Source: DAOVQB01 sp023128935 (lineage in GTDB: Bacteria; Eisenbacteria; RBG-16-71-46; CAIMUX01; WJJG01). From it: a stretch of DNA of 38,011 bases. The DNA lies in assembly GCA_030628905.1 (NCBI GenBank), contig DAOVQB010000019.1, positions 1-38,011 of the forward strand, written 5' to 3'. Positions 18,008 through 25,145 of this stretch are shown here, in pieces. Positions within the stretch are counted from its first letter, which is position 1. Every line of letters starts with the position of its first letter. A program made the translations under genes and the position numbers. The notes beneath the pieces are model-generated. The model was given only the letters and a program-made list of their open reading frames with translations. It was not told where the DNA came from and made no database searches.

Positions 18008-20074
18008 ATGAAAAGCACGTGGACCATCGGCAAGAAGCTGATCACGGCATTCCTGTCGGTTGCGGTGATCACCCTGGGCTTGGGGTTGGTGGCCTACTTC
18101 GGTACCGCCAGTAGCGACCGCTCCATCCAGGAGATTGGCGCCGTGTGCTTGCCGGGCCTGCAGAGCATGCTGGAGATCAATCGGGAGGCCAACGCAATCA
18201 AGTGCGCCCAGCGCACACTGATGAACGCAACGCTTGATACAGCGACAAGACAACGTCAGTACGGCAACATCGAGAAAGCGCACAAGGAGTGCGAGGAAGC
18301 GTGGGAGGTCCATGAAGGGCTACCGCACACTGGTCATGAGGCGGCCCTCTCGGCTCAGTTTTACTCTGCGTGGGAGGATTGGAGCAAGGAAAATGAGGCG
18401 TTTCTGCGGCTGTGCCATGAGTTCGATGAGATCGGCATTGTGAACCCGATGGATCTCTACCAAGAACTGAACGCGTTCCGGGGTGATCATTATAAATTGC
18501 AGGCCAGAGTGCTTGCCATGCTGCAGACCGGACAGACTTTCGAAGGTGGGGAAAGCGCCTCCGGCTGCGCCTTGGGTAAGTGGATGTCGGATTTCCACAC
18601 AGAGAACCCCGAGCTGAAGGCTGCGCTGGTTGCGGTCAAAGGGCCGCATGACCAGTTCCACGAATGCGTGGGCAAGATCAAGGCGCTGGTCCGCAGCGGG
18701 AAAATGGATGCGGCGTACAAGCTGTTTGAGGCCGAGATGGCGCCTGCCGCCGAGGGTGTCTTTGGGGAACTAAGACGCATGCGGGCGGAGGCCTCCGAGG
18801 TCGAGCAGTTAGCCAGCCGCGCCGCGGCGCAAGCGCTCGGCCCCTGCCTTGATGCCCAGCGCAAGGCATATGACTTGCTGAATGAGGTCGTGCATATCAA
18901 CGAGGATTCTGCACTTGAGGAGGTCGAGCAGGCCACGAGCCAGGCGGCCTTCCTGAAGGTCCTGAGCCTAGTGGCGATGTTGGTCGGCGTTGGCGCTGCC
19001 TTGACCCTTGGGCTCGTGATCACCCGCAGCCTGAACAAGGCGCTTACGATAATCGCCACGTCACTGGGGGATGGGGCCGAGCAGGTTACCAGTGCTTCGG
19101 CCCAGGTGTCGGCGTCGAGCCAATCCCTGGCGGAGGGCTCCAGCGAACAGGCGGCCGCAATCGAGGAGACCTCGAGTTCCATGGAGGAGATCTCCTCGAC
19201 GACAAAGAACAATGCCAAGAGCGCCGGTGAAGCCAACGAGCTGATGTCAGATGTGTCCGCGCGGGTCGGCCAGGGACAGGAGTCGATGAGCAGGCTGAGC
19301 ACGACGATCCAAGAGATCAAAACGTCATCTGACGAGACAGCCAAGATCATCAAGACCATCGATGAGATTGCCTTCCAGACAAACCTGCTAGCGCTGAATG
19401 CCGCGGTGGAGGCCGCCCGCGCCGGCGATGCGGGCAAGGGCTTCGCGGTTGTGGCCGAGGAGGTGCGCAATCTAGCCCAACGTTCAGCGGAAGCTGCTCG
19501 CAACACGGCTGAGATGATTGAGACATCGGTCAACAACGCCGAAAAGGGCGTAGGTGTCGGCGAGGAGACGGCCAAGGCTCTGGAGGCCATCATCGAGAGC
19601 GCGACGAAGGTCAATGAGCTGGTCTCGCTCATTGCAGCGGCTTCCAATGAGCAGGCTCAAGGGATTGAGCAGATCAACATGGGTGTCAGGCAGATGGACA
19701 CCGTGACCCAGCAGAATGCGGCGAACGCTGAGGAATCCGCCTCAGCCTCCGAGGAGCTCAACGCCCAGGCCGAGCAGATGAAATCGATCGTATCTGAGCT
19801 GGTGACACTGGTCGGAGGTGCCGCGGCAGCCGCACGCAGCTCCGCCGGCGGCCCCGGATCAGTGCATCCCTCTCGCCCAGTCCCCGCGCTGCAGGCCAAC
19901 GTGACGGGCCATGTGGCAGGTGGGCTCCATGTCCTGGGCGGAGGACTGAAGCTGGCCAGGGGTGCATCTCAGCCGAAAGTGGCTCCCGCCACGAAGCCGG
20001 TGGGCGGGATGTCAGAGAGGGTGGCGGAGCAGATCATCCCGCTTGATGACGACCACGAGATCGCCAGCTTCTAG
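18008..20074 (+). CDS. Methyl-accepting chemotaxis protein with CZB-type zinc-binding sensor region
   Basis: This 688-residue receptor has TM1 at ~11-32 and TM2 at ~316-338. The sensor region between them carries a CZB-like signature: His161 (DHYKLQARVL), Cys187 in CALGKW, and His214/His218 in GPHDQFHEC, the 3His/1Cys zinc set of chemoreceptor zinc-binding domains. After TM2 comes a HAMP-like stretch and the coiled signalling domain with its conserved hairpin tip DEIAFQTNLLALNAAVEAAR and VVAEEVRNLAQRSA (~450-495). It ends in an Ala/Gly/Pro-rich tail and DDDHEIASF, without a clear WxxF pentapeptide for CheR. GGGAGAAAG precedes the ATG. CZB domains elsewhere bind zinc and sense redox or metal signals; the ligand here is inferred. 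Confidence 0.93.
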   Translation: MKSTWTIGKKLITAFLSVAVITLGLGLVAYFGTASSDRSIQEIGAVCLPGLQSMLEINREANAIKCAQRTLMNATLDTATRQRQYGNIEKAHKECEEAWEVHEGLPHTGHEAALSAQFYSAWEDWSKENEAFLRLCHEFDEIGIVNPMDLYQELNAFRGDHYKLQARVLAMLQTGQTFEGGESASGCALGKWMSDFHTENPELKAALVAVKGPHDQFHECVGKIKALVRSGKMDAAYKLFEAEMAPAAEGVFGELRRMRAEASEVEQLASRAAAQALGPCLDAQRKAYDLLNEVVHINEDSALEEVEQATSQAAFLKVLSLVAMLVGVGAALTLGLVITRSLNKALTIIATSLGDGAEQVTSASAQVSASSQSLAEGSSEQAAAIEETSSSMEEISSTTKNNAKSAGEANELMSDVSARVGQGQESMSRLSTTIQEIKTSSDETAKIIKTIDEIAFQTNLLALNAAVEAARAGDAGKGFAVVAEEVRNLAQRSAEAARNTAEMIETSVNNAEKGVGVGEETAKALEAIIESATKVNELVSLIAAASNEQAQGIEQINMGVRQMDTVTQQNAANAEESASASEELNAQAEQMKSIVSELVTLVGGAAAAARSSAGGPGSVHPSRPVPALQANVTGHVAGGLHVLGGGLKLARGASQPKVAPATKPVGGMSERVAEQIIPLDDDHEIASF

Positions 20075-20162
20075 GCGGGGTGGTTTCGCAGGCTGGTCGG
20101 CGGACGCGCCAAGGCGTGAGAGAGCCAGCGCCTGCCGGCCAGGTGGCGTTGTGAACATACGA

Positions 20163-20211
20163 AAGGCCCCGGGGGGTCAGGAATCCCACCTGTGAACACC
20201 CCCGGGGCCTT
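20163..20211. terminator. Strong bidirectional terminator-like hairpin
   Basis: AAGGCCCCGGGGG (20163-20175) and CCCCCGGGGCCTT (20199-20211) are exact 13 bp reverse complements separated by 23 bases. It lies between the convergent chemoreceptor and lipoprotein genes. Short A and T runs flank each arm rather than a long T-tract, so termination in both directions is likely but not certain. Confidence 0.75.
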
Positions 20212-20227
20212 CGTGTCAAATGCCGGA

Positions 20228-20285
20228 TCACCGGCTCGGACTGCGTCGCTCACCGGCTCAGACTGCGTCGCTCACCGGCTCGGAC
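20228..20285. repeat. 22 bp tandem repeat, about 2.6 copies
   Basis: Units at 20228-20249 and 20250-20271 differ by one base (TCACCGGCTCGGACTGCGTC versus CTCAGAC in the middle). A third unit from 20272 keeps 14 bases before diverging. It sits just beyond the terminator hairpin and 12 bases from the stop of the lipoprotein gene. Confidence 0.85.
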
Positions 20286-20296
20286 GACATCGATCA

Positions 20297-21142
20297 TCAG
20301 CTCCCACTATCCCATGTCTGGGTGCTTGGGCCCGATTCATCGTAGGTCGTCCAGGAGCCCGAACCGTCAGCGTTCCAGACGATCTTCCAGTACAGGGTCC
20401 AATCGCCAGTGTTCTTCGTGTAATACTCCATCCATCCGGAATTGCCATCGGCGGAGACATGGCTGACGAACTTACTGTCCTCCATGACCCACGTCATGTC
20501 CTCGGAGTCGTCAGCGTTCTTCGTCCAGGTAAAGGTGGCCCACTCGTTGGCCGGATCGATCTCGCCTTCATAGAAGGTCCAGGTGCAATGTCTTCCCTCG
20601 GCGTTGGATTCCCATTCCCATGCCCCGCCGACATCTGTCGTGTTGACCTCATACCAGTAGAAATGTCCCTCGGTACCGTCGGTGTTCATGAAGCCGCGCA
20701 GGGCAACCCAGTTCACAGCGGGTTCATCTTCGGGATCGAAACAGGTCCCGTTGAAGGTCATCGTCCATTCGTAGCCTTCGGTCGTTTCGCAGACCGCATA
20801 TGTCCAGGTGCACCCGCCATAGGTATAGGTCCAGGTCCAGCAATCATTCGTGCTGCTGCCCCAGTCCGCTCCCGCGACAGGGGCTAGGAACCCTGCACCC
20901 ATCGTTGCGATGCCCGAGGCCATAAACAGCTGTGCCTGGACCAAGGTCTGCGCCTGAACCGCGGTCTGGTCCTGACTCTGGAAATCGACAGACTGATTCA
21001 CCTCGGGTTGCGGAATGTCGGGTAGGTCTGTGGTAACCGGCTCCGTACCGCCGCCCTTGTCGTCATCATCGCCACAGGAAGTCAAGACCAGGGGGAAGAC
21101 GAGCAAGATCACTAGGGGGATCATTATAAAGATGCGTTTCAT
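20297..21142 (-). CDS. Trp/Thr-rich lipoprotein, unknown function
   Basis: This 281-residue protein begins with a lipoprotein signal peptide (MKRIFIMIPLVILLVFPLV) and lipobox LTSC, followed by an acidic GDDDDKGGG spacer. The mature part is rich in Trp, Tyr and Thr with alternating strand-like patterns: WTWTYTYGGCTWTYAVCETT, EGHFYWYEVN, HCTWTFYEGEI, ATFTWTKNADD, DWTLYWKIVWNADGSGSWTTYD. This suggests a repetitive beta sheet with strands of about 10-12 residues. Four to five Cys may form disulfides. AAGGAG precedes the ATG at 21142. It is a single-gene unit ending near the shared terminator. I recognise no family; outer-membrane or surface location is inferred from the lipobox. Confidence 0.85.
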   Translation of the reverse strand: MKRIFIMIPLVILLVFPLVLTSCGDDDDKGGGTEPVTTDLPDIPQPEVNQSVDFQSQDQTAVQAQTLVQAQLFMASGIATMGAGFLAPVAGADWGSSTNDCWTWTYTYGGCTWTYAVCETTEGYEWTMTFNGTCFDPEDEPAVNWVALRGFMNTDGTEGHFYWYEVNTTDVGGAWEWESNAEGRHCTWTFYEGEIDPANEWATFTWTKNADDSEDMTWVMEDSKFVSHVSADGNSGWMEYYTKNTGDWTLYWKIVWNADGSGSWTTYDESGPSTQTWDSGS

Positions 21143-21302
21143 TTCTTCTCCTTTCCAGGGCAAGATTCCATCGATTCATCTCTACGATCATACAATGGTG
21201 GTGTTTAGCCCACCATCAAATACACCGGGCAAGGTTAGCAGATCCGCGGCGCCAAGTCGAATGCGGGTTTGTCCTTGGAACTGCGTGGCTCAGCCCAGAT
21301 TG

Positions 21303-21525
21303 AGACCCGGCACGTGCGCGCCCGGGATGCCGCGATCCCGCCAACCTCCCGATTCGTCCGAACACTTGGCATCTGACACGGGCCACATCTGTAACCCATG
21401 ATCGCGCAAGCAGTTACGCCTGTGCCCCGGGGCACAGGCGTAAGGAGTTGCACAACAAGCAGTTACCGGATTGGCACGTGACAACGGGCTACCGGTCAGG
21501 CCCAGGGGGGCCATCAGGCCCGTGC
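21303..21525. repeat. Dispersed repeat, copy A (inverted relative to 37800-38011)
   Basis: Read on the minus strand, this stretch aligns with 37800-38011. Shared blocks include CCGGTAACTGCTTGCGCGATC, TTACAGATGTGGCCCGT, TTCGGACGAATCGGGAGGT and GGCGGGATCGC, in the same order with scattered substitutions. Copy A carries one extra insertion (21407-21465); copy B has a tandem duplication. No open frame is clearly conserved between them and no transposase is visible. It occupies most of the spacer between the lipoprotein gene and lexA. Confidence 0.85.
21407..21465. mobile_element. 49 bp palindromic insertion with 10 bp flanking direct repeats
   Basis: CAAGCAGTTA occurs at 21407-21416 and again at 21456-21465. 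Between them is a perfect 30 bp palindrome (21414-21443; half-site TTACGCCTGTGCCCC) and a short GGAGTTGCACAA tail. Copy B of the host repeat at 37850-37875 has only one CAAGCAGTTA (minus strand) and no palindrome, so it represents the empty site. The direct repeat looks like a target duplication or a slippage scar. Confidence 0.7.
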
Positions 21526-21620
21526 TGTCTGGCGCTGGGTATCGCTGGGCGGTCCCACCAACTGTGGTCCGCCGTGGCCCTCTCCGACCCACAGATTCTG
21601 CCGAAGATCTCATTTTTGGG

Positions 21621-21649
21621 TTGCATACCGAACGTTTGTTTGGTAGTCT
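21621..21649 (+). promoter_or_regulatory. lexA promoter with embedded SOS box
   Basis: TTGCAT (21621-21626) and TAGTCT (21644-21649) are spaced by 17 bases and form a plausible -35/-10 pair. The spacer contains CGAACGTTTGTTTG (21629-21642), a near match to the Gram-positive-type LexA box CGAAC-N4-GTTCG. LexA bound there would block RNA polymerase, giving autoregulation. It lies 37 bases upstream of the lexA start. Confidence 0.6.
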
Positions 21650-21685
21650 GCTGTCAGAGCTAATCGACCTAGGCAGTGAACGGGC

Positions 21686-22357
21686 ATGAGTGAGCAGGGT
21701 TGGCAGCAGGGGCCGGGGAGGACAAATAAAGCGACCCGCTCAGATCCAGGAGGGATCACGGAAGAGCTAACACCCAGGCAGCAGGAAGTCCTCGAGGTGA
21801 TCCTGGGGTGCGTGGAGCAGGAGGGGCGCTTCCCGTCCATCCGAGAGATCGCCTCGCGCCTGCGTTTGGCCTCCCCGGCGACGGTCTTTCAGCACATGGA
21901 GGCCTTGGAGACGAAGGGATGCTTGCGGCGCCGTGGGCGGCGCTGGATGTTGGACCCCAAGGTCCGTCGCGATCAGGGGATCCCGATTGTGGGCCGGGTC
22001 GCGGCAGGGTCTCCATTGACTGCGGTCGAGCAGATCGAAGGTCAGCTGAGTGCCGATTTCCTGGGGCTTCGTAAGGGCCGGTTCGGCGTCCGGGTAGTCG
22101 GGGACAGTATGAGTGGTGAAGGGATCCTGGAAGGGGACTACGCGATTGTGGATCCCGCTGCGACCATTTCCAACGGGGACCTGGTGGTTGCTTACCTGGG
22201 CGAGGAGCAGGAAGTAACCATCAAGCGCTTCTTCAAACACCCCTGGGGTATCGAACTCCGCCCCGCCAACCCCCGTTACGAGACGATGCGGGTCTGCGAG
22301 GGCGACCCCTCCTTGCGCATGGCAGGGAAAGTAGTGGGGCTCATGCGCCGGTTCTGA
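21686..22357 (+). CDS. lexA: LexA SOS repressor/protease
   Basis: This 223-residue protein has the two LexA domains. The winged helix-turn-helix (residues ~28-90) contains LTPRQQEVLEVI, FPSIREIASRLRLASPATVFQHMEAL, with the usual Ser-x-x-Glu-Ile recognition start. The S24 peptidase part has cleavage site Ala107-Gly108 (GRVAAGSP), catalytic Ser141 (VVGDSM) and Lys180 (VTIKRFF). RecA filaments trigger self-cleavage and induce the regulon. A ~25-residue extension precedes the usual N-terminus; the ATG at 21686 has only a weak ribosome site. It heads a same-strand cluster with two error-prone polymerase genes, the likely targets, though only its own promoter shows a box. Confidence 0.95.
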   Translation: MSEQGWQQGPGRTNKATRSDPGGITEELTPRQQEVLEVILGCVEQEGRFPSIREIASRLRLASPATVFQHMEALETKGCLRRRGRRWMLDPKVRRDQGIPIVGRVAAGSPLTAVEQIEGQLSADFLGLRKGRFGVRVVGDSMSGEGILEGDYAIVDPAATISNGDLVVAYLGEEQEVTIKRFFKHPWGIELRPANPRYETMRVCEGDPSLRMAGKVVGLMRRF

Positions 22358-22452
22358 CAGAGAGGCGCGCGAGCCCGAAGGGTTACCGCCCCAAAGGTTG
22401 CTGCCCAAGGGTGAAGGTCCGGTCGGTGAGGGCCGGGAGGAGCGATTCTGCA

Positions 22453-22707
22453 ATGCACTCGGAGCGGTTGGATGAACCGATCAAGGTGCGGGCGGACTTC
22501 CGGGGTGGGGAGATCACCCCGCTGCTCTTCAAACGTGGACGGAGCCGGGTCCGCGTGATGCGGGTGAACAGCCGCTGGCTGGATCGGGAGGGGCGGCGAC
22601 AGCTCTGCTACTTCTCAGTGACGGCGGATAGCGGGGATATCTACCAACTGCGATTCGATACGGGGGATCTCACATGGCGGGTGGAATCGGTGATGTACGA
22701 GGGCTGA
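22453..22707 (+). CDS. Small DUF6504-like protein of the SOS polymerase cassette
   Basis: This 84-residue protein begins MHSERLDEPIKVRADFRGGE, then has TPLLFKRGRSRVRVMRVNSRW, CYFSVTADSGDIYQLRFD and TWRVESVMYEG. The arrangement of a basic beta hairpin, a Trp and a terminal W-x-V-x-x-V-Y strand resembles DUF6504, a small domain found next to or fused to ImuB-type polymerases (family recall, not searched). GGGAGGAG lies upstream of the ATG. It overlaps the following polymerase gene by 34 bases in another frame, so they are probably co-translated. Imu genes of the imuA type are absent, and this protein may take an accessory place in the complex (inference). Confidence 0.7.
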   Translation: MHSERLDEPIKVRADFRGGEITPLLFKRGRSRVRVMRVNSRWLDREGRRQLCYFSVTADSGDIYQLRFDTGDLTWRVESVMYEG

Positions 22708-23981
22708 GGAATCCACGAAGGTCGCGGCCAGGGCGACGCCTTGGTGCCGGTCCCCCTTGGGGCCCACATCCGGCAGTGTTGCACTTGGATGTGGATGCTT
22801 TCTTTGCGTCTGTTGAGCAGTTGCGCAACCCGCGCCTCCAAAATAAGCCGGTCGTTGTAGGCACTGGGGTTGCGGCCAGCGCATCCTACGAAGCCCGAGC
22901 GCGCGGGATCCGCGCCGGGACACCATTGCACGAGGCCCGCCGCCTTTGCCCGGAGGCGGTCTTTCTGCCGGGGCACGCGCCGACCTACCGCGCCTTCGCC
23001 CGGCGCGTCTTTGACCTGGCTGCGGAATTGAGTCCCGCTATGGAGACCTTTCTCGACGATGCGCTACTCGACCTCTCAGGCACCGAACGCGTGCACGGAC
23101 ATTTGATCCGAGCTGCTGACCGGTTGCGCCGGCGCGTGTGCGAAGAGACCGGCCTGAGCATCTCACTTGGCCTGGCAACGAATCGCATGGTTGCGCGGAT
23201 GGTCACGCGCCTGGGGAAACCGGGAGGGTTCGCATGGCTGCGGCCCGGCGGGGAGGCCGCTTTCGTAGCTTCGCGTCCAATCGAGGAACTCCCTGGCATT
23301 GGCCCACGCAGGGCCTCGCTGCTTCGGGAGATGGGGCTGGTCCGGATTCAAGAGCTCCGGGACTTGTCACCCGCGCAGCTGCGGGACCTCTTAGGCGAGG
23401 CTGGGCTCGCGATCGCGGCGCGGGCCCGCGGGAACGAGACGCGCGCGCTGCGGGTCAATGAGATGCCGCGTTCGGTCAGGCGCGAGACCTCCTTCGATCA
23501 GCCCGAGACGAGGGCCAGGGAGCTTGAGGGGATGCTTCATTATCTGGCCGATCGTGCTACGAGCGAGGGCCGCAGGCTCGGCATCGAGCCCCGCCGCGTG
23601 CGCATTCACCTGCGCTGGGCTGATGGTCGGTCGGCCGCACGCAGTAGCCGCCTTGACGTTCACGGATGCCCGACAGAGACCGTCTTCTCGACGGGACGTG
23701 CCTTGCTTGGTGGCTTGCTAACTCGGCGGATAGGTGTGCGGAACCTCGGCATTGAGATCAGCCGCTTTCGACTCAAGTCCGCGCCGCAGGAGCAACTCTT
23801 CTCTCAGGATCAGCTCTTCTCTAATGTATGGCACAACAAGCAGTTAGATGATGTAGTAGATGGAATACGTGAGCGCTTTGGCTTCCGCTCTCTCATGCGT
23901 GGGCCTTCTCTCGAACTGTTGGATCATCTGCCAAGTGACGCCTACGGCTTTGTCTTGCGCACACCATGCCTGACCCGGTAG
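22674..23981 (+). CDS. Y-family translesion DNA polymerase (DinB/ImuB-like)
   Basis: This 435-residue polymerase has the palm motif HLDVDAFFASVEQ with catalytic Asp39, YEARARGIRAGTP, and the second metal motif ETFLDDALLDLSG, where residues 128-129 are Asp-Asp instead of the usual Asp-Glu (Dpo4 Asp105/Glu106). The helix-hairpin-helix IEELPGIGPRRASLLREMG and a little-finger region follow. The C-terminus has two adjacent clamp-binding-like motifs, QEQLFS and QDQLFS, encoded by an 18 bp tandem duplication (23787-23822), then an extra ~50-residue tail. Retained acidic residues suggest a working polymerase, unlike classical ImuB. It lies between the DUF6504-like gene and a DnaE2-like gene. GTG at 22776 is an alternative start. 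Confidence 0.93.
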   Translation: MAGGIGDVRGLRNPRRSRPGRRLGAGPPWGPHPAVLHLDVDAFFASVEQLRNPRLQNKPVVVGTGVAASASYEARARGIRAGTPLHEARRLCPEAVFLPGHAPTYRAFARRVFDLAAELSPAMETFLDDALLDLSGTERVHGHLIRAADRLRRRVCEETGLSISLGLATNRMVARMVTRLGKPGGFAWLRPGGEAAFVASRPIEELPGIGPRRASLLREMGLVRIQELRDLSPAQLRDLLGEAGLAIAARARGNETRALRVNEMPRSVRRETSFDQPETRARELEGMLHYLADRATSEGRRLGIEPRRVRIHLRWADGRSAARSSRLDVHGCPTETVFSTGRALLGGLLTRRIGVRNLGIEISRFRLKSAPQEQLFSQDQLFSNVWHNKQLDDVVDGIRERFGFRSLMRGPSLELLDHLPSDAYGFVLRTPCLTR

Positions 23982-24030
23982 ACGGCAGGGCAGGACGAAC
24001 GCATGAACTATCCACGACCTCGGTGGCGCA

Positions 24031-24108
24031 GTCACGGAATGGAATAACGAGTCACGGAATGGAATAACGAGTCACGAATGGAATGACGAGTCACGAATGG
24101 AATGAGGA
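24031..24108. repeat. 19-20 bp tandem repeat, four copies, overlapping the start of the DnaE-like gene
   Basis: Units of GTCACGGAATGGAATAACGA occur at 24031-24050 and 24051-24070; shortened 19 bp versions follow at 24071-24089 and 24090-24108, the last with GAGGA. A partial fifth unit starts GCCACGG. The ATG used for the DnaE-like gene (24102) is part of the last unit. Copy number change would alter the leader and possibly the start region. Confidence 0.9.
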
Positions 24109-25145
24109 GCCACGGATTGGGGCTCCTGGCCCACAGCGCCTACTCGCTGCTCCGAGCTGTCCTGATGCCAGATCAGTGGGTGGAGATTGCAGCACGGGCG
24201 GGCTACCGGATCATCGCGTTGGTGGACTGGGACAATCTCTACGGCGCCCTGCCCTTTCTCGAAGCGGCTGAGGCGCGCGGGCTCCGCGCGGTCCTGGGCG
24301 CGGAGCTGTCCCCTGCGCTGCCGCGCGATGTGCGAGAGCGGTCCGCGGTAAGCCGCGTTGCAGGTCATAGCGCGTCGCACGGGAATGTCCCGCCGACACC
24401 CACCGGGATGCCCCGCCTTGTGGCGCTGTGCGAGGACCTCTGCGGATATCGCAATCTGGCTCACCTCCTTTCTCTGGTGGGCGGCGGGGTTGTCCACTGC
24501 CGTGAAAAGGGCAGGGGTTCCGGGGCTCTACTTTCGGCCCTGGAGGGGAATGCCGATGGACTAGTCTTTCTCAGTGATGATCCCGGGGTGCTCGAGCAGC
24601 TTCGTGAGCTTCTGCCGGGAGAGTCCGTGTGTGCGCTGCTGCCCGGCCTGGACGGGTCGTCTCCGCATGAGGCGGAGTTGAGACATGCGGCCTCGTGCCT
24701 TGGCATCCAAGCAGTTGCGATTCCAGAGGCAACCATCCGGTCAGCGGCCGACTGGCCACTACTGCGTCTCCTAGGCGTGATCCGCCGGCGGGAGCTGTTG
24801 GGTTCGAGCGCTACCTGGGGAGAGCGAGCGGCTGGTGGGGCTGTTGTTGGTAATGCTGTCGTTGGTGCTGCTGGCGGGTCGTCGACGGGGCGTGGGGGGA
24901 GCAGATGGCCCCGGGATATTGCGCGCGCGGTGCCGGCAGGGACTGCATGCGCGGGGCTTGGAACGCTCGCCGGTCGCGCGGCGGCGATTGGGGAAGGAAC
25001 TGGCGGTGATCGAGCAGCTCGGGTATGTCGACTACTTTCTCGCCGCCGCCCGCATAACCGACTGGGCCCACCGACAGGGGATTCCCGCGGTGGGTCGCGG
25101 CAGTGGCGTGGCATCTCTGGTCGCCTATCTCCTAGACATAACTAG
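24102..25145 (+). CDS. dnaE2: DnaE2/ImuC-type polymerase III alpha, N-terminal (PHP) part of a frameshifted gene
   Basis: The first ~265 codons encode a PHP-domain-like start of error-prone DnaE: LLAHSAYSLLRAVLMPDQWVEIAARAGY, ALVDWDNLYGALPFLEAAEARG and VLGAEL, then GNADGLVFLSDDPGVLEQL and DWPLLRLLGVIRRRELLG. The metal-binding TDHDN of active PHP domains is VDWDN, so the domain is likely inactive. After about 24900 the frame becomes a meaningless Arg/Gly-rich shadow that ends at 25145; the polymerase continues in the +1 frame. A G6 run at 24894-24899 is a natural slip site. The ATG at 24102 lies in a tandem repeat and has no clear ribosome site. Confidence 0.8.
   Translation: MRSHGLGLLAHSAYSLLRAVLMPDQWVEIAARAGYRIIALVDWDNLYGALPFLEAAEARGLRAVLGAELSPALPRDVRERSAVSRVAGHSASHGNVPPTPTGMPRLVALCEDLCGYRNLAHLLSLVGGGVVHCREKGRGSGALLSALEGNADGLVFLSDDPGVLEQLRELLPGESVCALLPGLDGSSPHEAELRHAASCLGIQAVAIPEATIRSAADWPLLRLLGVIRRRELLGSSATWGERAAGGAVVGNAVVGAAGGSSTGRGGSRWPRDIARAVPAGTACAGLGTLAGRAAAIGEGTGGDRAARVCRLLSRRRPHNRLGPPTGDSRGGSRQWRGISGRLSPRHN

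Noticed and set aside
18490..19647. A long minus-strand frame (~385 codons) inside the chemoreceptor gene.
   Set aside because: It is Ser/Ala-rich antisense of a coiled-coil gene with no motif; such antisense frames are common in GC-rich receptor genes.
23831..23846. GCACAACAAGCAGTTA in the Y-family polymerase gene also occurs at 21450-21465, at the edge of the palindromic insertion.
   Set aside because: In the polymerase gene it encodes a sensible C-terminal stretch (HNKQL) with no palindrome nearby; a 16-base match over 38 kb can occur by chance.
24835..24900. Possible hydrophobic N-terminus (GLLLVMLSLVLLAG) of a separate membrane-anchored polymerase.
   Set aside because: The stretch is the wrong-frame reading of a GTTG-rich segment; upstream PHP coding in another frame and the G6 run make a frameshift a better explanation.
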